This document shows, one piece after another, positions 35,584 to 45,995 of a DNA stretch of 64,000 nt. The position numbers and the translations under genes are program-made. Origin of the DNA: Microbacterium sp. SORGH_AS_0862. Lineage in GTDB: Bacteria; Actinomycetota; Actinomycetes; Actinomycetales; Microbacteriaceae. Every line of letters starts with the position of its first letter. Position 1 is the first letter of the stretch. The stretch covers positions 1,302,001 through 1,366,000 of the forward strand of contig NZ_JAUTAY010000001.1 of assembly GCF_030818795.1 (NCBI RefSeq), given 5' to 3'. The notes under the pieces are model-generated. The model had not been told where the DNA came from, did no database searches, and saw only the letters and a list, made by a program, of their open reading frames with translations.

Positions 35584-36650
35584 GACAGACCTCCGAGCCG
35601 GGCCTCGTCGTTGCAGGCGATGATGACCTTCGGGTGGCGACCGGTGAGGTGCGCCTCGAACGCCTCCGCGGCCTGCTCGAGCGGGAAGACGGCCTGTGTG
35701 AACTCAGCCAGGTCGAGGTGCGGAAGCAGGTTCAACGCACGCGGGAACGCGTACGGCGAGACGAAGACGCCCGTGAGCGTCAGCTCCTTCAGGTAGAGGT
35801 AGTCCGATATGTTCAGCGGCAGCTCGTAGTCGCTCGGGTACATCGCCCCGTAGACGACCGTGCCGCCCTTGGCTGCCAGGTCGAGCAGTCCGCGGGTGGC
35901 GCGGGTCGATCCCGACGCGTCGATCACGACGTCGTAGCCGCGACCCTCGGTGAGCTCGTCGGCGACCGCGGCCTGGTTCTCGCTCGTGGGGTCGATCGTG
36001 TACTGCGCGCCGTGACGCCTCGCCATCCCCCGCCGGTCCGCGATCGGCTCGATCATCGTGAGGGCGGTCGCGCCGTAGCGGGCCATGACCTGTACCGTGA
36101 GCTGCCCGATCGGCCCGCCGCCGCAGACGACGACACGGTCGCCGACACGGATGCGGGTCTTGTCGGCGATGCGCACGGCGACGGAGGTGGGCTCCAGCAG
36201 GCATCCTTCGAGCAGGCTGACGCTGTCGGGCAGGCGGTAGACCTGCGACTCGTGCCAGGTGACCGTCTCGGCCATACCCGGACGGTTGTAGTCCTGGATG
36301 TGCTCGCAGAACTGCTGACGTCCGTCCTGACACGGTCGGCACGAGCCGCAGAAGCGGAGGAAGTTGCCGGCGACCCGGTCGCCGACGCGGAGACCACCTC
36401 GCCCGGCGCGCTCCCCCAGCGCCTCGATGACGCCGGAGACCTCGTGCCCGAGTCCGATCGGGACCTCGGTGCCGAAGAAGCCCTCGGCCAGGTGAGGGTC
36501 GGACCCGCAGATGGCGGCGTAGGCGACGCGGATGCGGACGTCCTCCGGGCCCAGCTCGGGCTGCGGCATGTCGACGACGCCGATGCGGCCGCGGGCGGCC
36601 TCATCGGGATCGCGCAGGTTGCCGATGCGCGTGACGGCGACGGTACGCAT
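35580..36650 (-). CDS. Zinc-dependent medium-chain dehydrogenase
   Basis: 356 residues from the ATG at 36648-36650. Catalytic zinc 'AAICGSDPHLAEG' (Cys about 48) and 'GLGHEVSG', structural zinc 'FCGSCRPCQDGRQQFC' (four Cys, about 100-115), Rossmann 'VCGGGPIGQLTVQVMARYGA'. The pattern is that of polyol/threonine/sorbitol-type dehydrogenases. Placed in an operon with a sugar importer and transketolase, it likely oxidises the imported polyol or sugar at a secondary alcohol. Confidence 0.85.
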
Positions 36651-36658
36651 GGTGCGGC

Positions 36659-37624
36659 TCACCCCTCGGCCGCGATCACGCGACGCAGCGCCGCGGTCGT
36701 CGCCGACAGCCCGTAACCGTACTTGTCGCGCAGCTGCTCGTCCTCGCCGAAGCCCGCGTAGACCTGCGGGATGCCGAGTCGCTCGAACGCCGTCAGACGG
36801 ATGCCCCGGTCGGCCACCACGTCGGCGACGCGGGTGGCGAGGCCGCCGTAGGCGAGGTGATCCTCGAGCACGACGAAGCGCCCGCCCGTCTCTGCGGCGG
36901 ATCGCACGATGAGCTCCTCGTCGATCGGCTTCAGCGTGAACATGTCGACCACGCGCACCGAGCGGCCGTCCGCAGCCAGCTCGTCCGCGGCGTCCAGCGC
37001 CTGCGCGACGGTCGTGCCGTGCGTGAAGATCGTCGCGTCGGTGCCCTCGCGCGCGACGATGCCCTTGCCGATGCGCACCTCGTGCTGACCCGGCTCGTAG
37101 AGCACCTTGTCCTTCTTGCCGACGGCGAGGCGGATGTAGATGGGCCCCTGCATCGTCATCGACTGCCGGATGATCTCCCCGACCATGAGCGGGTCGCCGA
37201 TCGAGGTGACGGTCATGTTCGTCAGGGCGCACATGAGCGCGAGGTCCTCGACCGCGTAGTGCGTCGATCCGCCGTTGCCGACGAGTCCGCCGTGCGTGCC
37301 GATGATCTTCACCGGCAGGTTCGGGTAGCAGACGTCGGTGCGCACCTGCTCGAGGGCGCGCATGCTGAGGAAGGGGAGCATGCCGGAGACCACGGGGATG
37401 TTGCCGTCGTAGGCGAGGCCGGCTGCGATCCCGACGCACGCCTGCTCGGCGAGTCCGACATCGATGAACCGGTCGGGGAAGGTGTCGCGGAACTCCACGA
37501 GGGTCGCACCGATGTCGGGGGTGAGCACCCACAGGTTCTCGTACTCGGCACCGAGCTCCGCGAGCGTCGAGCCGATCACCGACCTTGCTCCGAGGAACTC
37601 TCCGAAAGTGAAGGTCACAGGCAT
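36659..37624 (-). CDS. Split transketolase, C-terminal subunit
   Basis: 321 residues: pyrimidine-binding domain ('IGATLVEFRDTFPDRFIDVGLAEQACVGIAAGLAYDG', with the catalytic Glu in 'GLAEQ', about 57-61) and a C-terminal domain ('GTDATIFTHGTTVAQALDAADELAADGRSVRVVDMFTLKPIDEELI'). Its start overlaps the stop of the N-terminal subunit (TGATG). Split transketolases occur in dedicated sugar pathways, such as the AptA/AptB apulose-phosphate enzyme, and in DXS-like systems. Confidence 0.87.
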   Translation of the reverse strand: MPVTFTFGEFLGARSVIGSTLAELGAEYENLWVLTPDIGATLVEFRDTFPDRFIDVGLAEQACVGIAAGLAYDGNIPVVSGMLPFLSMRALEQVRTDVCYPNLPVKIIGTHGGLVGNGGSTHYAVEDLALMCALTNMTVTSIGDPLMVGEIIRQSMTMQGPIYIRLAVGKKDKVLYEPGQHEVRIGKGIVAREGTDATIFTHGTTVAQALDAADELAADGRSVRVVDMFTLKPIDEELIVRSAAETGGRFVVLEDHLAYGGLATRVADVVADRGIRLTAFERLGIPQVYAGFGEDEQLRDKYGYGLSATTAALRRVIAAEG

Positions 37625-38502
37625 CAGACGGACTCCTTCTCACGCGAGGCGGTGAGCGCCGCGAGGGCGCGTTCGAGGTCGGCGGCGCCGAGCGATCCGG
37701 CGTGCCAGGCGAGGTTGCGCTCCATGAAGTCGACGCCCTTGCCCTTGATCGTCTCGGCGATGATGACGGTGGGCGTCTCGCTGTCGGGCTCCGGCAGGGC
37801 GTCGAGCGCCTCGACCAGCTGTGCCATGTCGTGGCCGTCGACGTGCACGACGTTCCACCCGAAGGCGCGCCACTTGTCCGGGTAGGGCTCGAACGCGACA
37901 CGCTCCTCCGCGAAGCTCGTCATCAGCTGGCGGTTGCGGTCGACGAAGGCGACGAGGTTGCCGAGGTGGTTGCTGCGACCGGCCATGACCGCCTCCCAGA
38001 CCGACCCTTCGCCGGTCTCCCCGTCACCGAGGAGGGTGAACACGCGGTGGGCGTCGCCGCGGTGGCGGGCGCTGAGCGCCATGCCCACGGCGAGGGGAAG
38101 ACCATGGCCGAGCGAGCCCGTCGACGCCTCCACACCCGGCAGCTGCACCTTGCACGGGTGCATGCCGTACGCGCTGTCGAGCTGGCCGTAGGTGTCGACG
38201 ATGCCTTCGTAGGAGAAGAAGCCGCGCATCGCCATCGCGATGTACATGCAGACGGCGGCGTGGCCCTTGCTGAGCACGAAGCGGTCGCGCTCGGGGTTGG
38301 CGATGTCGGTCGGGTCGACGTTCAGGCCGTAGTGGAAGAGAGCGGTGAAGACGTCCGCCGAGGACAGGTCTCCTCCGATGTGGACGGCGCCCTCGTAGGT
38401 GCCGCACAGCTGCAGGAGCTTGCGCCGCAGCTCGAACGCCAGATCCTCCAGTTCGGCCACGTTCGGACGCTGGTCCGTCTGCAGGGGGGAACTGCTCATC
38501 AT
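37624..38502 (-). CDS. Split transketolase, N-terminal (thiamine diphosphate) subunit
   Basis: 292 residues after a GAGGAGGC ribosome site; tandem ATG codons at 38502 and 38499. Thiamine-diphosphate motif 'GDGETGEGSVWEAVMAGRSNHLGNLVAFVDRNRQ' (about 150-184, GDG...N type) and 'SKGHAAVCMYIAMAMRG', 'STGSLGHGLPLAVGMALSARH'. With the following gene it forms a full transketolase that moves a two-carbon ketol unit. First gene of the long leftward operon and divergent from an aldehyde dehydrogenase. Confidence 0.87.
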   Translation of the reverse strand: MMSSSPLQTDQRPNVAELEDLAFELRRKLLQLCGTYEGAVHIGGDLSSADVFTALFHYGLNVDPTDIANPERDRFVLSKGHAAVCMYIAMAMRGFFSYEGIVDTYGQLDSAYGMHPCKVQLPGVEASTGSLGHGLPLAVGMALSARHRGDAHRVFTLLGDGETGEGSVWEAVMAGRSNHLGNLVAFVDRNRQLMTSFAEERVAFEPYPDKWRAFGWNVVHVDGHDMAQLVEALDALPEPDSETPTVIIAETIKGKGVDFMERNLAWHAGSLGAADLERALAALTASREKESV

Positions 38503-38621
38503 GCCTCCTCGTCGATGGCAGGGGAGACGCCGAATGTGCGCAGAATCGCGTCTTCATCGACGTCGTTTCGGGTGCCGCCGTCCGGCTCTGGAGGGCGACC
38601 CGGTGAACGTAGCACGATCTC

Positions 38622-38635
38622 ATTTACATGTAAAC
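38622..38635. promoter_or_regulatory. Palindromic operator ATTTACATGTAAAC
   Basis: A perfect 12-bp palindrome TTTACATGTAAA (38623-38634) lies in the 213-bp space between the divergent transketolase operon and the aldehyde dehydrogenase gene. A partial second site ACGTAAAC follows (about 38644-38651). It is AT-rich in a GC-rich setting. The closest regulator gene is the MarR protein at 40305, downstream of the aldehyde dehydrogenase, and is the natural candidate to bind here. LacI-type proteins also use sites of this sort. Confidence 0.6.
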
Positions 38636-38715
38636 AGGAATGGACGTAAACTCGTGCCGCGGGGGTGGCGACGGTCGCGATCCCGCACATATCCGAGACA
38701 CAGAGAGGTGCAGGG

Positions 38716-40218
38716 ATGTCGAGTTCGATCGCCCAGACGTCCGCCGGAGTGCGGACAGGGCTCTACATCGGAGGCGCGGAGCGCTTCACCGATGACGTTC
38801 TACAGATCGCCGACCCGGGCAAGCCCGGAGTCGTCGTCGGCGAGGCTGCTGCGGCCTCGCCGGCGGATGTCGCCGACGCGGTCGCCGCCGCATCCGCCGC
38901 CTTCGGGTCGTGGAGCGCACTGTCGGCGGCGGAGCGCGCGGACGCGATGGCCGCAGCCATCGCCGGCGTCGCCGACGAGCGCGACACGGACGCCGCCGTC
39001 CTGTCGCAGGAGAACGGCAAGATCCGCTTCGAGGGGTGGGTGGATGCCCTCGTCTTCGAGATCCGGTGGAACCTCGCCCTCATGCTGAAGGACGAGGTCG
39101 AGAAGGGGCACACGCTCCCCGTGGTCCCCGGCGCGATCCCCGTGACGACGGAGGTGGCCTACCAGCCGCTGGGCGTCGTCACGATCATCGTGCCCTTCAA
39201 CTGGCCGATCGCCATCCTCGGCGCGGCGCTGCCCCATGCACTGCTCGCGGGCAACACCGCGATCGTGAAGCCGCCGCCCTCCGCGCCGATGGCGACGACC
39301 CGCGTGGTGCAGCGCATCGCCGAGAAGCTGCCGCCCGGGGTCCTCAACGTGGTCACGGGCCGCGACGAGAACATGTCGGAGCTCATCCAGAGCCCCGACG
39401 TCGCGAAGGTCTGTTTCACCGGCAGCGTGAACGGCGGAAAGCGCATCATGCAGATGGCCGCGCAGACCCTCACGCGGGTGACGCTCGAGCTCGGCGGCAA
39501 CGACGCGGCGGTGTTCCTCGAGGACGCCATCCTCGACGACGCGCACCTCGACCGCCTCTACGCCGCGATCTACGACACCACGGGTCAGATCTGCATGAAC
39601 GCCAAGCGCGTGTTCGTGCACCGCTCGCGTCTCGACGAGCTGGTCGCGGGGCTCGAAGCACGCCTCGAGAAGGTCGTGATCGGCTACGGACTCGACGAGG
39701 GCACGACCATGGGCCCGCTCCATCAGCCGGCGCAGAAGGCCTTCGTCGAGGAGATCATCCAGGAGGCGAAGGATGCCGGCGCCGACGTGCGCGAGTACGG
39801 CACCCTTCCCGGGGGCGAGCTCGCTGGCGGCAACTTCCTGCGTCCGGCGATCGTCGTCGACCCCGACCCGTCGCTGCGCGTGGTGACCCAGGAACAGTTC
39901 GGCCCGGTCATCCCGATCATCCCGTTCGACTCCGAGGAGGAGGCGGTCGCCCTCGCGAACGACACCTGGGGCGGCCTGTGCGGTTCGGTCTGGACCGCAT
40001 CGCCCGAGTCGGCGCAGCGCGTGGGATCGCAGCTGGTCTGCGGCTACGTGTGGGTGAACGACCACGGCGCCACCCGCCTCGACCTACGCGCGCCTTTCGG
40101 CGGCATGAAGCAGTCCGGCTTCGGACGCGAGCAGGGCATCGAGGGGGTACGCGCCTTCCAGGACACCCGGTCGATCGCCACGATCGACCCCGAGGCCCTG
40201 GCGGCGATGGCGCACTGA
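38716..40218 (+). CDS. Aldehyde dehydrogenase
   Basis: 500 residues from the ATG at 38716 (AGAGAGGTGCAGGG upstream); the longer frame from 38665 lacks a ribosome site. 'VPFNWPIAILGAALPHALLAGNTAIVKPPPS' (about 154-184), catalytic Glu in 'ELGGNDAAV' and Cys in 'TTGQICMNAKRVFVH' (about 294), 'EQFGPVIPIIPF'. A member of the general ALDH class, not obviously vanillin-type. It shares a promoter region with the transketolase operon and may oxidise an aldehyde made by it, for example glycolaldehyde. The substrate is inferred. Confidence 0.85.
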   Translation: MSSSIAQTSAGVRTGLYIGGAERFTDDVLQIADPGKPGVVVGEAAAASPADVADAVAAASAAFGSWSALSAAERADAMAAAIAGVADERDTDAAVLSQENGKIRFEGWVDALVFEIRWNLALMLKDEVEKGHTLPVVPGAIPVTTEVAYQPLGVVTIIVPFNWPIAILGAALPHALLAGNTAIVKPPPSAPMATTRVVQRIAEKLPPGVLNVVTGRDENMSELIQSPDVAKVCFTGSVNGGKRIMQMAAQTLTRVTLELGGNDAAVFLEDAILDDAHLDRLYAAIYDTTGQICMNAKRVFVHRSRLDELVAGLEARLEKVVIGYGLDEGTTMGPLHQPAQKAFVEEIIQEAKDAGADVREYGTLPGGELAGGNFLRPAIVVDPDPSLRVVTQEQFGPVIPIIPFDSEEEAVALANDTWGGLCGSVWTASPESAQRVGSQLVCGYVWVNDHGATRLDLRAPFGGMKQSGFGREQGIEGVRAFQDTRSIATIDPEALAAMAH

Positions 40219-40223
40219 CGAAC

Positions 40224-40259
40224 GGGGAGATCGGGATCGCAACCGGTCTCGATCTCCCC
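40224..40259 (+). terminator. Hairpin after the aldehyde dehydrogenase gene
   Basis: GGGGAGATCG (40224-40233) pairs with CGATCTCCCC (40250-40259), loop 16 nt, 6 bp past the stop codon. It may reduce read-through into the MarR gene at 40305. Confidence 0.6.
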
Positions 40260-40304
40260 CTTCCCCGCGGCCCCCGCCGCATCCCGACCACGGAGAGGAA
40301 CCCG

Positions 40305-40859
40305 ATGGCAACTGATCGCAACCGTCATGCCCACGGCGTCGAGCCGCCCGAGAGCGCGGTCGTCGAGCCCTTGGCCGATGTGATCGATCCGGACGCGTTC
40401 ACCCCGCGCCTGCTCGCGCTGCTCTCCAATGCACTGGTGTGGCGCGAGTCGCACGAGCTCCGGCGTCAGTTCGATCTGGGCACCAACGAGTGGCGCGTCA
40501 TCTCCGCACTCGCGATGAACCCCGGCTTCTCCGCATCGGAGGTCTCGGAGTTCCTGGTCGTCAACAAGGCGATCGTCTCCAAGAGCGTGACGACCCTTGT
40601 ACAGCGGGGTCTCGTGGTGCTCGCCGAGGGCGCACGCGGATCGCGGCCCATGTATCTGACCGCAGCGGGCGCCGCCATGCACGACGACATGCTGCCGATC
40701 TCGCTTCGCGGACAGGAGATCATCCTGGCCCACATGACGCCGGCCGAGGTCACCCGGCTGAATGCGCTGCTGCGCAAGATGCTCGACGAGATGCGGGTGC
40801 TCCAGAGCATCGACAACGAGTCCTGGCTCGCGGATGCGGGCGCCTCCCGCAAGGGCTGA
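40305..40859 (+). CDS. MarR-family regulator
   Basis: 184 residues, ATG at 40305 after GGAGAGGAA. Winged helix 'NEWRVISALAMNPGFSASEVSEFLVVNKAIVSKSVTTLVQRGLVVLAEGARGSRPMYLTAAG' (about 65-126). It has a longer N-terminal tail (about 35 residues) than usual. As the nearest regulator to the 38.6-kb palindrome it probably controls the divergent transketolase/aldehyde dehydrogenase unit. Confidence 0.82.
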   Translation: MATDRNRHAHGVEPPESAVVEPLADVIDPDAFTPRLLALLSNALVWRESHELRRQFDLGTNEWRVISALAMNPGFSASEVSEFLVVNKAIVSKSVTTLVQRGLVVLAEGARGSRPMYLTAAGAAMHDDMLPISLRGQEIILAHMTPAEVTRLNALLRKMLDEMRVLQSIDNESWLADAGASRKG

Positions 40860-40874
40860 CCCCCACCCGCGCGA

Positions 40875-41942
40875 TCAGCCCGTGCAGCCCTGCTCCCCCA
40901 GCCAGGCGCGCGCATCCGCCTCGGCGTCCGTCGAGCGCTCGTCCGGCACGATGACACCCTCCTCATAGTTGCGGCCTGTCCGATCGACGTAGAGGCTCTC
41001 GGTGAGCACGATCGTCGCGCCGTCGAACAACGTGTGACTCACGTTCGCGGACGTGTAGCCGGCACTGTCCGTCCCGAACGTGCGGACGCCGGCCACGCCG
41101 CGGAAGGATGCGAGCACGGCCTCTCCGCTGGATGCGGTCCACTCGTCTTGCAGGACTGCGATCGGCGCGCCGGTGACCTTCTTCCGAGCCCCGACGTCGA
41201 CGGCGACGTTGCCGGCGACCGCGACTCCCCGGGGCTCGATGGTGACGGGCGTGGCGGCGCCGCTGCGGTCGACGAACGACAGCGCCGCGCCGTCGGGAAG
41301 CAGCGCGGCGAGCCCCGAGAGCATCGGGTTCATGTTGCCCCCGCGGTTGCCACGCAGATCGACCCACCCGCAGGTGCCTGCAGCCGATTCGTCGATGCCG
41401 TCCGCGACGGTCGTCGCGTAGGCCTGAAGGTCCTCCGCGCGCGGAGAGACCATCTCGGGCAGCACGATGGTCGTGATGCCCGACACCGAGCCGACCGTCG
41501 GCTGCGGGGAGGTCTCGGCGGGGTCGGCGGAGGGATCCCCGCCCGCCGGCAGGAAGCGCGAGTGCCGCCCCCCGACGATCTGCGTCCCCTGCTCCAGGAG
41601 CGGATACAGCTCGGCGTAGTCGGCGGCCGAGCTCGCCGCGTCCAGGATGGCGGCCCGCGCCGCCGGCCACTCCGGGTCGTCCGCGTGGTAGCCGCCGTCG
41701 AGCCGTTCGACGGCGATCTCCGCGTACTTCTCGACGGATGGAGGCACGAGATAGAAACCGAACCGCGGACCGTAGACGTCGGCGGCGACGACGACGGCGA
41801 CGACGGCTCCGGCGAGCGCGCCGAGGGTGATCGTCGTGACCACCATGCGCCGACGGCGGCGCTTCGGGCGAGCGGCAGGGGTGGTCGCGGGCACGCGTGA
41901 AGATGACACATCCCCATGGTTCTCCCGCGGAATCGCGGGCAC
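40875..41942 (-). CDS. S41-family peptidase, membrane-anchored
   Basis: 355 residues. A basic stretch (RPKRRRRR, about 26-33) then one transmembrane helix ('TTITLGALAGAVVAVVVAADV', about 36-56) places the rest outside the cell. The C-terminal-processing-protease core is seen in 'GWVDLRGNRGGNMNPMLSGLAALL' (about 189-212), 'IAVLQDEWTASSGEAVLASF' with the nucleophile Ser in 'SSGE', and 'RTFGTDSAGYTSAN'. No PDZ domain. Typical of secreted S41 proteins of actinobacteria; substrate unknown and no link to its neighbours. Confidence 0.82.
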   Translation of the reverse strand: MPAIPRENHGDVSSSRVPATTPAARPKRRRRRMVVTTITLGALAGAVVAVVVAADVYGPRFGFYLVPPSVEKYAEIAVERLDGGYHADDPEWPAARAAILDAASSAADYAELYPLLEQGTQIVGGRHSRFLPAGGDPSADPAETSPQPTVGSVSGITTIVLPEMVSPRAEDLQAYATTVADGIDESAAGTCGWVDLRGNRGGNMNPMLSGLAALLPDGAALSFVDRSGAATPVTIEPRGVAVAGNVAVDVGARKKVTGAPIAVLQDEWTASSGEAVLASFRGVAGVRTFGTDSAGYTSANVSHTLFDGATIVLTESLYVDRTGRNYEEGVIVPDERSTDAEADARAWLGEQGCTG

Positions 41943-42012
41943 ATCGCCGGGGCGATGTAACTCTTGGCGCGGATGTCATCCCGAAGGTGGACGACGGGCC
42001 GTGAAATACCTC

Positions 42013-42041
42013 TTGTCATTACCTATCGACATAGGTACTCT
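42013..42041 (+). promoter_or_regulatory. Promoter and operator of the O-demethylation operon
   Basis: -35 TTGTCA (42013-42018), 17-bp spacer, -10 TACTCT (42036-42041). The spacer and -10 contain a perfect inverted repeat TACCTAT-CGAC-ATAGGTA (42020-42037). A protein bound there would block polymerase directly. The PadR gene at 45399 in the same cluster is the likely binder; PadR-type repressors commonly recognise such palindromes next to phenolic-acid genes. Confidence 0.6.
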
Positions 42042-42091
42042 CGCTGACGAGGCGCAACGAAGCCCTCCCGACAGCGGAAGGACCACGACTC

Positions 42092-42967
42092 GTGGCACGT
42101 AACACCCCCGCACCCGACCCGGCCGCATCCCTCGCACTCCTCGACGGCTTCTCGCTCGAGATGACCGGCAAGGACATCCCCGGGCTCGAAGAGGCCCGCG
42201 ACGTCATCCCCGCCGGGACCAAGATCAACGTCACCTTCCTCGGCAACGAGGATCTCGATATGCGCGTCGCGGCGGCCAAGGCCGTGAAGGACGCCGGGTT
42301 CGTCCCCGTCCCGCACGTGTCGGCCCGCCGACTCGCCTCGGCGGCCCAGCTGGAGGAGTTCCTCGATCGCCTGCAGCAGGTGGGTGCCACCGAGCACGTC
42401 TTCGCCGTCGGTGGCGACCCGGCCGAGCCCGAGGGGCCCTACCCCGACTCGCTGAGCGTCATCCGCTCCGGCATCCTGCAGAAGTACGGCGTGCGCGAGG
42501 TCTCGATCGCCGGCTACCCCGAGGGACACCCCGACATCCCCACGGATGTGCTGTGGCGCCACCTCGAGGACAAGTCGGCGGCCCTCGCGGATGCGGGCCT
42601 CGGCCAGGTCATCCTGACGCAGTTCGCCTTCGACACCGACCCGGTCATCGACTGGATCGACGGGGTGCGCGAGCGCGGTGTCACCGCGGAGATCCGCATC
42701 GGCACGCCGGGCCCCGCGGGCATCAAGCGCCTGATCACCTTCGCCCGCCGCTTCGGCGTCGGCGCGAACGCGATGATCGTGAAGAAGTATGGGTTCTCGC
42801 TCACCAATCTGATGGGAACGGCGGGCCCCGACCGGTTCATCGGCGACCTCGGAGCGCTCGTCGCGCAGAAGGACTCGCGCGGACCTGTCAAAATTCACTT
42901 CTACACGTTCGGCGGTCTGCGGGCGACATCCGACTGGGCCCGCGACTACATCGCCGCGCAGTCCTGA
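42092..42967 (+). CDS. metF: Methylenetetrahydrofolate reductase-like protein
   Basis: 291 residues from a GTG at 42092 (GGAAGGACC upstream). A TIM-barrel FAD protein of the MTHFR family: 'VIPAGTKINVTFLGNEDLDMRVAAAKAVKDAGFVPVPHVSARR' (about 31-74), 'HVFAVGGDPAEPEGPYPDSLSVI', and 'QFAFDTDPVIDWIDGVRERGV' with 'PGPAGIKRLITFARRFGVG'. In THF-dependent O-demethylation the methyl group ends as 5-methyl-THF. This enzyme, running in the oxidative direction, would regenerate 5,10-methylene-THF, as the metF beside ligM does in Sphingobium SYK-6. It heads an operon with purU and the demethylase. Confidence 0.85.
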   Translation: MARNTPAPDPAASLALLDGFSLEMTGKDIPGLEEARDVIPAGTKINVTFLGNEDLDMRVAAAKAVKDAGFVPVPHVSARRLASAAQLEEFLDRLQQVGATEHVFAVGGDPAEPEGPYPDSLSVIRSGILQKYGVREVSIAGYPEGHPDIPTDVLWRHLEDKSAALADAGLGQVILTQFAFDTDPVIDWIDGVRERGVTAEIRIGTPGPAGIKRLITFARRFGVGANAMIVKKYGFSLTNLMGTAGPDRFIGDLGALVAQKDSRGPVKIHFYTFGGLRATSDWARDYIAAQS

Positions 42968-42979
42968 GGAGATCCCCGC

Positions 42980-43855
42980 ATGTCCCTGCACAAAGACGCC
43001 CTGCGTGACCACGCCTGCCTGATCGTGCACGGCCCCGACCAGCCCGGGCTCGTCGCCGCCGTCACCGCACTCATCACGCGCAACAAGGCGAACATCGTCA
43101 CGCTCGACCAGTACTCGGACAACCCCGAGGGCGGCGCGTTCTTCCAGCGCGTCGTCTTCCACCGGCCCGACCTGGCAGCGGCGATCGGCGACATCGAAGC
43201 CGACCTCGCTCAGACGCTGGAGCCCTACGGGATGCAGTGGCGCCTGACCGACCAGTCGGTGCCGAAGCGGATGGCGATCCTCGCCTCCACGAGCGATCAC
43301 TGCCTGCTCGAGCTGCTGTGGCGCCACCGCCGGGGCGAGCTCAATGTCACGATCCCGATGGTGATCTCCAACCACACGAACACCGCTGAGGACGTGCGCT
43401 CGTTCGGCATCCCCTTCTTCCACGTGCCCTCGCAGGGGCCGGACAAGTCGGAGGCCGAGCGCGAGATCGTCAAGCTCCTCGCCGGCAACGTCGACTTCGT
43501 CGTGCTGGCGCGCTACATGCAGATCCTCACCGACGACTTCCTCGAGGGCGTCGGCGTGCCGGTCATCAACATCCACCACTCCTTCCTTCCCGCCTTCATC
43601 GGCGCCGGCCCCTACAAGAAGGCCAAGGAACGCGGCGTCAAACTCATCGGCGCCACCAGCCACTACGTCACCAAGGACCTCGATGAGGGCCCGATCATCG
43701 AGCAGGACGTCGCCCGCGTCGACCACTCGATGACCGCCGCCGACCTTCAGGCCCGCGGTGCGTACGTCGAGCGGGCCGTACTCTCGCGCGCCGTGCAGTG
43801 GCACGCCGAAGACCGTGTCATCCGGCACGGCAACCACACCATCGTCTTCACCTGA
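42980..43855 (+). CDS. purU: Formyltetrahydrofolate deformylase
   Basis: 291 residues, ATG at 42980 after GAGGAG. N-terminal ACT domain ('LIVHGPDQPGLVAAVTALITRNKANIVTLDQYSD', about 14-47) and a formyltransferase catalytic domain ('MAILASTSDHCLLELLWRHRRGELNVTIPMVISNH', 'FVVLARYMQILTDDF', 'VINIHHSFLPAFIGAGPYKKAKERGVKLIGATSHYVTKDLDEGPIIEQ') with the Asn-His-Asp set (IHHSFLP, DEGPI). It hydrolyses 10-formyl-THF to THF and formate. Next to the demethylase it would free THF for the next methyl transfer, in place of the formate-THF ligase (LigH) used in Sphingobium. Confidence 0.9.
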   Translation: MSLHKDALRDHACLIVHGPDQPGLVAAVTALITRNKANIVTLDQYSDNPEGGAFFQRVVFHRPDLAAAIGDIEADLAQTLEPYGMQWRLTDQSVPKRMAILASTSDHCLLELLWRHRRGELNVTIPMVISNHTNTAEDVRSFGIPFFHVPSQGPDKSEAEREIVKLLAGNVDFVVLARYMQILTDDFLEGVGVPVINIHHSFLPAFIGAGPYKKAKERGVKLIGATSHYVTKDLDEGPIIEQDVARVDHSMTAADLQARGAYVERAVLSRAVQWHAEDRVIRHGNHTIVFT

Positions 43856-45307
<1,452 letters not shown>

Positions 45308-45313
45308 CGTCGA

Positions 45314-45354
45314 CGCCGACGCGGGGCCCGGTCCTGCCGGGCCCCGCGTCGGCG
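45314..45354 (+). terminator. Rho-independent terminator
   Basis: Perfect 18-bp stem CGCCGACGCGGGGCCCGG (45314-45331) / CCGGGCCCCGCGTCGGCG (45337-45354), 5-nt loop, followed by TTT. It lies 6 bp after the demethylase stop and ends the metF-purU-demethylase transcript. Confidence 0.92.
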
Positions 45355-45398
45355 TTTATGGATAGCCTCAGAGCCACACCTCGGAAGGAGATCGGCGG

Positions 45399-45995
45399 AT
45401 GAGCCTGCGCTACGCGCTCCTCGCCCTCGTGCGGGTGGGACCCCAGTCCGGCTACGACCTGCAGAAGCAGTTCGCCGTATCGGTCGGGCACGTCTGGCAC
45501 GCCCCGGACTCCCAGATCTATCCCGAGCTTCGCAAGATGGAGGCCGAGGGCCTGGTGCGCGGTGAGGAACAGGCTCGCGGCGAGCGCGGCACCCGCCGGA
45601 TGTACCACATCACCCCCGAGGGGGATACGGCCTTCCTCGCGTGGATGTCAGCACCCCTGGACTACCAGCGCGTGCGCGACCCCGCCCATCTGCGCGCTGC
45701 CTACCTCGAAGCGGGGACGCCCGCCGACTCCCGCGCGTTCCTGCGGGCGCACATCGCCCAGTGGGAGAGCGAGCTCGAGCAGTGGGAGGGCGAACTGGCG
45801 CGCATCGACGCCGTCGACAACCCCATGCTGCTGCGCCGGCTCGCGGTCACCGCCGAGGAGGACAGGGAACGCACGATCGCCTACAAGCGCTTCGCCTACG
45901 AGGGCCTCGTCGAGCGGGCGCGGGGCGAGATCTCGTGGGCGCAGCGCGGCCTCGCCCTCGTCGAGCGCCTCGAAGGCGCAGAAGGAGCATCATGA
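45399..45995 (+). CDS. PadR-family transcriptional regulator
   Basis: 198 residues, ATG at 45399 after GGAAGGAGA. N-terminal winged helix 'LRYALLALVRVGPQSGYDLQKQFAVSVGHVWHAPDSQIYPELRKMEAEGLV' (about 3-53), then 'RMYHITPEGDTAFLAWM' and a C-terminal helical domain of the Vir-C/PadR-2 class (about 95-190). PadR proteins repress phenolic-acid genes and are released by the phenolic compound. It is the best candidate for the palindrome at 42020-42037. Its stop overlaps the folE start (ATGA). Confidence 0.88.
   Translation: MSLRYALLALVRVGPQSGYDLQKQFAVSVGHVWHAPDSQIYPELRKMEAEGLVRGEEQARGERGTRRMYHITPEGDTAFLAWMSAPLDYQRVRDPAHLRAAYLEAGTPADSRAFLRAHIAQWESELEQWEGELARIDAVDNPMLLRRLAVTAEEDRERTIAYKRFAYEGLVERARGEISWAQRGLALVERLEGAEGAS

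Noticed and set aside
42980..43855. purU as a purine-synthesis housekeeping gene
   Set aside because: It lies inside an operon with metF-like and demethylase genes, 12 bp from metF and 48 bp from the demethylase, so a C1-recycling role is more likely.
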